From Chloroflexota bacterium (GTDB lineage: Bacteria; Chloroflexota; UBA4733), in assembly GCA_025980355.1 (NCBI GenBank), contig JAICXR010000054.1:1-12206 (forward strand): DNA of 12,206 nt, written 5' to 3'. The translations under genes and the position numbers were made by a program. Position 1 is the first letter of the stretch, and each line of letters starts with the position of its first letter. Of the stretch, positions 7,635-12,206 are shown one piece after another. The notes below the pieces were generated by a model that was given only the letters and a program-made list of their open reading frames with translations, did not search any database and had not been told where the DNA came from.

Positions 7635-8477
7635 ATGGCCGTCCTTGACGTCTCCATATCTGCAATTGATCTTGCCACGCAGGGCGTCCTTAACCTCGGC
7701 GTCGTGACCTATCCCCCGCGTGGGGCCTACGGGCCGCGGGTGCAGCGCGACTACCAGTTGGTGGTGCTGTTGACCGGCGATCTCATCATCCGCATTGACG
7801 GGCAACCGCATCATCTGGCGCCGGGCCGGGTGGCGCTCCTGCGACCGGGTCACGAAGAGTTGTTCCAGTTTGCAGCCGAAGAGGAGAGCTGTCACTCCTG
7901 GGTGGCGTTGCAGCGCCCCGGACTGGCGGCCGCCGATCTTGGCCGGTTGGATCGGGCCCCATTTGCGCTGCCGATCTCTGACGCTATGGCTCGGCTCACC
8001 GATCTCGCGCTCGACTTGCGGGGCGGCTTTCCAAAAACCGGCGCCGTTGCCGCGGCGGTGGTTGAGGCAGCGTTCCTGCTCTATCTGACGGAAGCTGATG
8101 CCGCGCCGGACCCGGCGACGCCGCCTCCCCCGCATCCGGTGGTGGGCCTGGTTCAGGAGCACATCCGCCGGCATCTGGCGCAGCGCTTGACCCTGGGTGA
8201 TCTCGCCAATGTCGTCAACCTCAGTCCGGAGTATCTGGTGCGCGTGTATAGCCGGCAGACTGGGACGACGCCGATGCGTTACCTGTGGCAGCAGCGTACC
8301 CAGCAAGGCATCTTCTTGCTCCGGCACACCGGCTTATCGGTCGGCGAGATCGCCCGGCATACCGGCTTCCGGACGCCCTACCACTTCGCACGGTTGGTCC
8401 GCAAACTCGCCGGGCAGTCGCCAACCGGCGTAAGGCGAGCGGTCTGGCGTCCGCACGATGAGCCAACGCTGGCGTAG
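7635..8477 (+). CDS. AraC family transcriptional regulator
   Basis: A 280-residue regulator. Residues 1 to about 150 form an N-terminal sensing domain with an AraC-type cupin character (QLVVLLTGDLIIRIDGQPHHLAPGRVALLRPGHEE, about 41-75), followed by a Pro-rich linker (about 156-168). The C-terminal DNA-binding domain has two helix-turn-helix units: LGDLANVVNLSPEYLVRVY (about 188-205) and VGEIARHTGFRTPYHFARLVRK (about 236-257), joined by the typical TGTTPMRYLWQQR segment. Start ATG at 7635 follows GGGGAGA. It is divergent from the solute-binding protein gene, so the simplest reading is that it controls that gene in response to a sugar. That is inference from position. Confidence 0.93.
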   Translation: MAVLDVSISAIDLATQGVLNLGVVTYPPRGAYGPRVQRDYQLVVLLTGDLIIRIDGQPHHLAPGRVALLRPGHEELFQFAAEEESCHSWVALQRPGLAAADLGRLDRAPFALPISDAMARLTDLALDLRGGFPKTGAVAAAVVEAAFLLYLTEADAAPDPATPPPPHPVVGLVQEHIRRHLAQRLTLGDLANVVNLSPEYLVRVYSRQTGTTPMRYLWQQRTQQGIFLLRHTGLSVGEIARHTGFRTPYHFARLVRKLAGQSPTGVRRAVWRPHDEPTLA

Positions 8478-8497
8478 CGCTAGTTCGGGTCTTTAAA

Positions 8498-8588
8498 GGC
8501 CGGGACTGCGGCCCCGAAGACGGCACTGCGGTGCGCCGGAGCCATCTCCAGGACGGCAGACTGGTCTTTGGGGCCACAAGTCCCGGCC
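8498..8588. other. Long imperfect palindrome (structured RNA, bidirectional terminator or small palindromic element)
   Basis: The arms pair in three blocks: 8498-8507 with 8579-8588 (10 bp, perfect), 8510-8515 with 8570-8575 (6 bp) and 8517-8521 with 8564-8568 (5 bp), with a G-U pair at 8516/8569. The interior can form further short stems (CTGC 8526-8529 with GCAG 8556-8559; GGAG 8538-8541 with CTCC 8546-8549). It lies between the convergent ends of the AraC gene (8477) and the helical-protein gene (8645). On the minus strand the stem is followed only by TTTAAAG, and on the plus strand by no U-run. GGTCTTT occurs both just outside the left arm (8488-8494) and at the start of the right arm (8563-8569), allowing an alternative small hairpin. 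Confidence 0.6.
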
Positions 8589-8644
8589 CGATTTCGACGA
8601 CGTGCATAGCGCCGCGGCTGACCCACGCTGGCTGTGATCCTGCT

Positions 8645-9166
8645 TCAGATGTTCAACCGCGTGAGCTTGCGGCGCCCTTCGACCGCCTCGCGGAGCTCCG
8701 CCAGCGCTGCCTCGAAAGGCGTCCAGTCGAATCCCGGCAGCGTGTCGACGGTGAGCCCACGAAGGGCTGCCGCGACCTGGTCGCCCTGATAAATGAGCTG
8801 CCGGTCGGTGGCGAAGAGCAAACTGAGGAGCGGCGTGGGCTGGCGGAATCGATTCCAGACGTGATCCGACCCGGGGGCGATCATGTTGCGGATCGCGTCG
8901 AGGCACTCATTCGTGGCGGCGCGTGCACGGTCGGCCCGGCGCATGGGCGCCACTATCGCCGGATCGGGAAATGGGTGCGCCGAGCTCGCGAGGGGCACGA
9001 CCTCGCGTTGATATTGCACGACTAGATCGCGCAGGAGCGCGACCGTCGCCTCCAAGGGCTCTTGCGCCCGGCCGCGCACCAGCAGGTCGTCGGCTCGCAG
9101 ACGCGCCGGCTTGGTATAGACGGCCGAGCCAAAGATCAGGTTAAAGAAATCGACGTCACTGGCCAT
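8645..9166 (-). CDS. Hypothetical protein, helical, paired with the SPFH gene
   Basis: I do not recognise this 173-residue protein. It is predicted to be mostly helical and soluble, with no signal peptide, membrane segment or obvious metal-binding motif. Visible segments are VDFFNLIFGSAVYTKP near the N-terminus, a middle helix region LEATVALLRDLVVQYQREVVPLA, and a C-terminal helix ending in basic residues (EGRRKLTRLNI). It starts 4 nt after the stop of the SPFH gene and is probably translated with it, so a partner or regulator of the SPFH protein is the best guess. An alternative start at 9193 would overlap the upstream gene. I prefer the ATG at 9164-9166, although its AAGG is rather distant. 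Confidence 0.72.
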   Translation of the reverse strand: MASDVDFFNLIFGSAVYTKPARLRADDLLVRGRAQEPLEATVALLRDLVVQYQREVVPLASSAHPFPDPAIVAPMRRADRARAATNECLDAIRNMIAPGSDHVWNRFRQPTPLLSLLFATDRQLIYQGDQVAAALRGLTVDTLPGFDWTPFEAALAELREAVEGRRKLTRLNI

Positions 9167-9170
9167 GGCA

Positions 9171-9998
9171 TCAGGCCTTCGGTGTCGACCCAACCATGGC
9201 GGCCGGCAAGATCGGGGTTCCGCCGATGGCGAACGGCGCGCCGACCGCCATGTTCGGCGCGGAAATGAGCCCTTGTTCGGCCATGAGGATCGCGGTGTAG
9301 TAGCGCACCGCGTCCAACTCGGACAGACCGAAGGCCCGGAGGGAGATGAGCTGCTTCATCCGAGCGTCGTTGGGGGAGACGAGGACCTTGACCTGGTTGA
9401 GCGTGATCCCATAGATCAACAGGAATTCCTGGAGGTTCTGGTGGACCTGCTCGGTCAACTCATGGATGTGCTCGTTGACCTGCTCCAGCGGCGTGACCTG
9501 CACGATCTGGTTAATCGCCTGCTCCACGACCGGCGCGGCGTAGGCGTTGAGATCGTCGCCGGTGAGCGCGTGGCCGGCAAAGGGCATATGCTGCACGAGC
9601 TTGACGGCGTCGTCGGTGGTGTCTACATGGACATAGTAGTCCACCATATACGCCAGTTCCGCCATCTCCTTGGAGAAGGCGACGCCCTTGGCGCTGAGCA
9701 CGCTCTTCGCCCGGGAGATGTAGATCGCTTCATACTGCCAGGGGGAGTTCCCGCCGTAGAAGGCCTGCTGGATGCCGCCGATGATGGCCCGTTGGGGGGT
9801 TTCCACCGGGAACTGGCCGGTCTCGTAGACGTTGAGGATGGCACCGCGAGATTTGAGGATGCAGAAGTGGTTACTCTCCACCGTGAGCAGGGTGCCGTTC
9901 TGGATATCGTTACTGGGGTGGTGGTAGAGGAGCACCCCGGGCCCCATGACTTCAGTACCGTCGGCGTTCAAGGTACTGATGACGTTACGAAAAGGCAT
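9171..9998 (-). CDS. SPFH domain protein (YdjI/virion-core-like)
   Basis: A 275-residue protein with an SPFH (band 7-like) domain at about 35-205. Segments such as GTLLTVESNHFCILKSRG (35-52), YETGQFPVETPQ (58-69) and NQVKVLVSPNDARMKQL (201-217) fit the YdjI-type subgroup. There is no transmembrane segment, unlike flotillins. The tail (about 245-275) is Ala/Gly/Pro-rich. In Bacillus, YdjI is linked to the PspA-type envelope stress system, but no PspA homologue is visible here, so the function is inferred only at family level: a membrane-associated oligomeric scaffold. Start ATG at 9996-9998 has AAGGAGA just upstream, which excludes the longer start at 10025. The short helical protein gene follows by 4 nt. 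Confidence 0.82.
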   Translation of the reverse strand: MPFRNVISTLNADGTEVMGPGVLLYHHPSNDIQNGTLLTVESNHFCILKSRGAILNVYETGQFPVETPQRAIIGGIQQAFYGGNSPWQYEAIYISRAKSVLSAKGVAFSKEMAELAYMVDYYVHVDTTDDAVKLVQHMPFAGHALTGDDLNAYAAPVVEQAINQIVQVTPLEQVNEHIHELTEQVHQNLQEFLLIYGITLNQVKVLVSPNDARMKQLISLRAFGLSELDAVRYYTAILMAEQGLISAPNMAVGAPFAIGGTPILPAAMVGSTPKA

Positions 9999-10069
9999 GT
10001 GGTCTCCTTCGGTTCCCGGTCGCACGACCGACGATTAACGGTAGCAAGCGAACTGTACCCGATGCCGCG

Positions 10070-10106
10070 GGCACCATCCGAAAGTCATGCCCCAGGATGG
10101 CGTGCC
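10070..10106. other. Hairpin upstream of the SPFH gene
   Basis: GGCACCATCC (10070-10079) pairs with GGATG (10095-10099) and GTGCC (10102-10106), with a 2-nt bulge and a 15-nt loop. It lies in the gap between the phosphoesterase stop (10196) and the SPFH start (9998). It could be a 5' leader structure of the SPFH transcript or the 3' end of the phosphoesterase transcript. No U-run follows, and no convincing promoter was found in the gap. Confidence 0.35.
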
Positions 10107-10195
10107 TATGGTATGCACAAGGTATCGGAGGTGTGTTGCATCGACGTTGTACCGGCCGTAAGTCTGGGGAAGGGCAGCAGGCACCAGAGCCGTCG

Positions 10196-10879
10196 TTATC
10201 CGAGCGGCAGGTACTCGCCGCGGCTACGCATCTGGGCAATCTGCTCGGCATACGGATAGCGTGATCGCGCCAACTCGGTAAGCTCGCGCGCCAAATCGTA
10301 GTCCACTCGGCGAACCTCGGCGACGCCGTCCGTAATCAGCAAGTACGAGGCGCGCCAGTCGCCGTCATAGGGCTGGCCGACGCTGCCGCTGTTCGCCAGG
10401 GTGAAGCCAGCAAGCTCGCGGACGCCGGGCCGGTGGATGTGGCCGTATACGACAACAGACGCCCCCTGGCTACCGTACTCCCGCTCCAGTTGTTCGGCCG
10501 GGGCTTCCAGCCGGGGAGCACCGTTCAGATTGTCTGGCGTGGCGTGAACCAGGAGGAGATTTCCTTGACGCCAAGCGAGCGGCAACTGTTGGAGCCACTG
10601 CGCACGCTTCGGCCCGAGTAACTGCGCCGTGGCGTCGGCGGTCGTTCGCTCCGAGAGGCGCATCGCGTCCGTACGCCAGAGCAACGCATCGGTGTTGCCG
10701 AGCACACCCGGCCAGCCGAAACGCCGAACGGTATCAACAACCTCCGCCGGTCGCGTGCCGCGGGTCACGAGATCGCCGCCGTGGAGAACAAGGTCGGGGC
10801 GTTGCCGCTCCAGGTCGGCCAGCACGGCTTCCAGCGCGGTCAGATTGCCGTGGATATCGGAGAGAATGGCGATGCGCAC
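10196..10879 (-). CDS. Calcineurin-like metallophosphoesterase (YfcE/MJ0936-type)
   Basis: A 227-residue predicted phosphodiesterase/phosphatase with the complete metal-site series: SDIHGN (D8, H10), GGD (D36), GNTD (N62, D64), VHATP (H112) and GHIH (H147, H149). The fourth motif reads GNTD where the widest family has GNHD; short YfcE/MJ0936-like members often vary here (GNCD). It is soluble, with no signal peptide. Substrates in this subgroup are mostly unknown phosphodiesters. Start is GTG (10877-10879), giving the N-terminus MRIAILSDIHGN expected for the family, with GGGGAGGG 9 nt upstream. Whether it shares a transcript with nagB upstream (165 nt away) is unclear. Confidence 0.92.
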   Translation of the reverse strand: MRIAILSDIHGNLTALEAVLADLERQRPDLVLHGGDLVTRGTRPAEVVDTVRRFGWPGVLGNTDALLWRTDAMRLSERTTADATAQLLGPKRAQWLQQLPLAWRQGNLLLVHATPDNLNGAPRLEAPAEQLEREYGSQGASVVVYGHIHRPGVRELAGFTLANSGSVGQPYDGDWRASYLLITDGVAEVRRVDYDLARELTELARSRYPYAEQIAQMRSRGEYLPLG

Positions 10880-10907
10880 CGCTGGCGACCCTCCCCATCC
10901 TGACCGA

Positions 10908-11003
10908 TCAGGCGATGCCCTTGTTGATGGCAGCCATCATGGTCTGGCACGCCCGCGCCAGGCCCGTCTTGACGTCCTCCTGGTTGGCGACAATAGCGGC
11001 CAT
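10908..11003 (-). CDS. Possible small ORF of 31 codons
   Basis: An ATG at 11001-11003 opens a 31-codon frame ending in TGA (10908-10910). The peptide begins MAAIVANQEDVKTG and is predicted helical. Of its 30 codons after the start, 27 end in G or C, matching the neighbouring genes, and AAAGGA sits just before the ATG, although closer than usual. It lies between nagB and the phosphoesterase gene. It could be a real small protein, a leader peptide for the phosphoesterase gene, or a gene remnant. I do not recognise it. Confidence 0.3.
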   Translation of the reverse strand: MAAIVANQEDVKTGLARACQTMMAAINKGIA

Positions 11004-11043
11004 TTCCTTTCTAGTACGACGGCCGGCCGACTTCCGAACGACG

Positions 11044-11814
11044 CTACTGGGCGATGTGTAGGTTCGCGGCGGCGGCGCGATCGAGCATCACGAGGACGTT
11101 CGGATGGGTCTGGAGCACCGACGCCGGGACATCGGTCGTGACCGGCCCCTCGATGGCGCGCGCCACGATCTCCGCCTTGTCGGCGCCGAGCGCCAGCAAA
11201 ACGATGCGCCGCGATTGCAAGATGGTGCCGATGCCCATGGTGATGGCGAGTTCCGGCACCTGGTCGATGCCGCCGAACTCCGCCGCGTGCGCCGCCTTGC
11301 TGCTGGTCGTCAATTCGATGACGCGCGTCCGCGAGTCGAACGGCGTGCCCGGCTCGTTGAAGGCGATGTGCCCGTTCGCGCCGATCCCGACGATCGCCAG
11401 GTCGATGCCGCCCACGGCCGCGATCTCCCGTTCGTAGGCCCGGCATTCCTGCTCCAGGTTCGCGGCGTTGCCGTTGGGAATGTGCACCTTCGCCAAATCG
11501 ATGTCGATATGCGAGAAGAGGTGCGCCATCATGTACGTTTCGAAGCTGGCGGGATGGTCGGCCGGCAGTCCCACAAACTCGTCCAGATTGAAGGTCCGGA
11601 CGTCTACGAAGCTGATCTCCTCCTCGCGGCAGCGTCGGGATAGCTCGGCGTAGACGCCGATCGGCGTCTGGCCGGTCGGCAAGGCCAGCACGCTGCTGGA
11701 GCGGGCATGCAACTGGCGCTTCACCTGCACGGCGACGGCGCCGGCAAACTCGTCGGGCGATTGGGCGACGACGACGGTCGGGGCGGAACGGCGATCGGCG
11801 GGTTTCTCTGTCAT
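11044..11814 (-). CDS. nagB: Glucosamine-6-phosphate deaminase
   Basis: A 256-residue enzyme that converts glucosamine 6-phosphate to fructose 6-phosphate and ammonia, the entry of amino sugars into glycolysis. Seen motifs are LALPTGQTPIGVYAEL (phosphate-binding loop, 43-58), FNLDEFVGL (75-83, D78) and GIGANGHIAFNEPGTPF (143-159, H149 and E154). The residue at E. coli Asp141 is Asn here (N147), as in the Bacillus-type, generally shorter NagB proteins, so the family call stands. Start ATG at 11812-11814 overlaps the TGA of the upstream gene (ATGA), implying coupled translation. The frame is open further upstream, but that extension is read from the end of the neighbouring gene and has no family resemblance. 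Confidence 0.95.
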   Translation of the reverse strand: MTEKPADRRSAPTVVVAQSPDEFAGAVAVQVKRQLHARSSSVLALPTGQTPIGVYAELSRRCREEEISFVDVRTFNLDEFVGLPADHPASFETYMMAHLFSHIDIDLAKVHIPNGNAANLEQECRAYEREIAAVGGIDLAIVGIGANGHIAFNEPGTPFDSRTRVIELTTSSKAAHAAEFGGIDQVPELAITMGIGTILQSRRIVLLALGADKAEIVARAIEGPVTTDVPASVLQTHPNVLVMLDRAAAANLHIAQ

Positions 11815-12206
11815 TCTGTTCCTTGTTGCAGACTGCCGGCAGGGATAGTGACCGGCCCCAGGCCGGCCCGATCTGGCCGCCCCTGGCGTAGGTGCGGATC
11901 CAGGCCATCGACCGCCGTACGCAGCGCCGCAAGCGTGTCCCTGATGTGCCATTCGCGGCTGCCTTCCGGGAAGCGGATGGCGATGCCGTTGATCCCCGCC
12001 GCTACCAGCGCTTCCAGATCCTCCGCCACGATGCGGGAGGAGAGCAAGAGCGCGGGACCGCGAACCAGGCCCGCGGCGAGCGTCAGCCAGAGCAGGTCGT
12101 CGCCGGAAAGCCGGCCTTCCTCCTGGGTGTCGTGCAAGACGAACCCTTCCACGGCCAACCCGGCGGTCGCCCGCAGGCCGTCGAACGGCAGATGCTGGTC
12201 CAGCAA
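11811..12206 (-). CDS. Unidentified protein, TIM-barrel-like C-terminal part (partial)
   Basis: The frame is open to the right edge, so only the C-terminal 131 residues are seen. The pattern suggests the last beta/alpha units of a TIM barrel: a helix (DDLLWLTLAAGLVRG), a strand (ALLLSS), a helix (AEDLEALVAAG), a strand (INGIAIRF), then a long helix (DTLAALRTAVDGL). The last 25 residues look extended. I cannot assign a family; an amino-sugar function is suggested only by the 4-nt ATGA overlap with nagB. No NagA metal-binding motif is visible in the part that is present. Confidence 0.65.
   Translation of the reverse strand: MLDQHLPFDGLRATAGLAVEGFVLHDTQEEGRLSGDDLLWLTLAAGLVRGPALLLSSRIVAEDLEALVAAGINGIAIRFPEGSREWHIRDTLAALRTAVDGLDPHLRQGRPDRAGLGPVTIPAGSLQQGTE

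Noticed and set aside
11044..11814. Asn147 in NagB as a lost catalytic residue
   Set aside because: Bacillus-type NagB enzymes carry Asn at this position as I recall, so it marks the subfamily rather than inactivation.
10937..11932. A 331-codon frame on the minus strand overlapping nagB
   Set aside because: It is nagB in a shifted frame: Arg-rich with no motif, while the nagB frame has all family motifs.
1..12206. CRISPR array, tRNA, rRNA, insertion sequence or phage genes
   Set aside because: I found no regularly spaced repeats, cloverleaf, rRNA-like sequence or transposase/integrase motif on either strand by eye.

Overview
The window is GC-rich, with strong G/C preference at third codon positions. 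It carries eleven protein-coding genes that I can support, two of them cut by the window edges, plus one possible very small gene. I see no rRNA or tRNA gene, CRISPR array, transposase or phage gene. A Tat-dependent lipoprotein with a long Ala/Thr/Ser linker, a choline-sulfatase-type sulfatase, an unusual M24 protein, a Bacillus-type NagB and an SPFH (YdjI-like) protein together suggest a heterotrophic bacterium, possibly Chloroflexota (Thermomicrobia/Ktedonobacteria-like). That placement is an inference from style, not from a marker gene.

Left third (1-4358): a plus-strand six-hairpin glycosidase, truncated at its 5' end, runs head-on into a minus-strand pair made of a sulfatase (FGly motif CAPAR) and an M24-fold protein. 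The pair is 18 nt apart and probably one transcript. The M24 protein keeps the fold signatures, but by comparison with E. coli PepP it has replaced two of five metal ligands and a catalytic His. This makes the sulfatase/M24 pair the most interesting candidate for undescribed small-molecule chemistry here.

Middle (4506-8477): a 423-residue protein with two ferritin-like bundles is read from its own promoter, which has a perfect TATAAT box. Upstream of it lies a family 1 sugar-type solute-binding lipoprotein, followed by a GC-rich hairpin. An AraC-type regulator is divergent from the binding-protein gene across a 174-bp control region. No permease or ATPase is present, so the binding protein is an orphan within the window.

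Right third (8478-12206): a roughly 90-nt imperfect palindrome separates the regulator from a convergent pair made of a YdjI-like SPFH protein and a small helical protein of unknown function. Next come a calcineurin-like phosphoesterase, a possible 31-residue ORF, and nagB (glucosamine-6-phosphate deaminase). The nagB start overlaps by 4 nt the end of an unidentified gene cut by the right edge.

How the genes fit together: glycosidase, sulfatase, sugar-binding protein, AraC regulator and NagB are what one expects around uptake and breakdown of (possibly sulfated or amino-sugar) carbohydrates. They are not in one operon, and the substrate cannot be read from the sequence.
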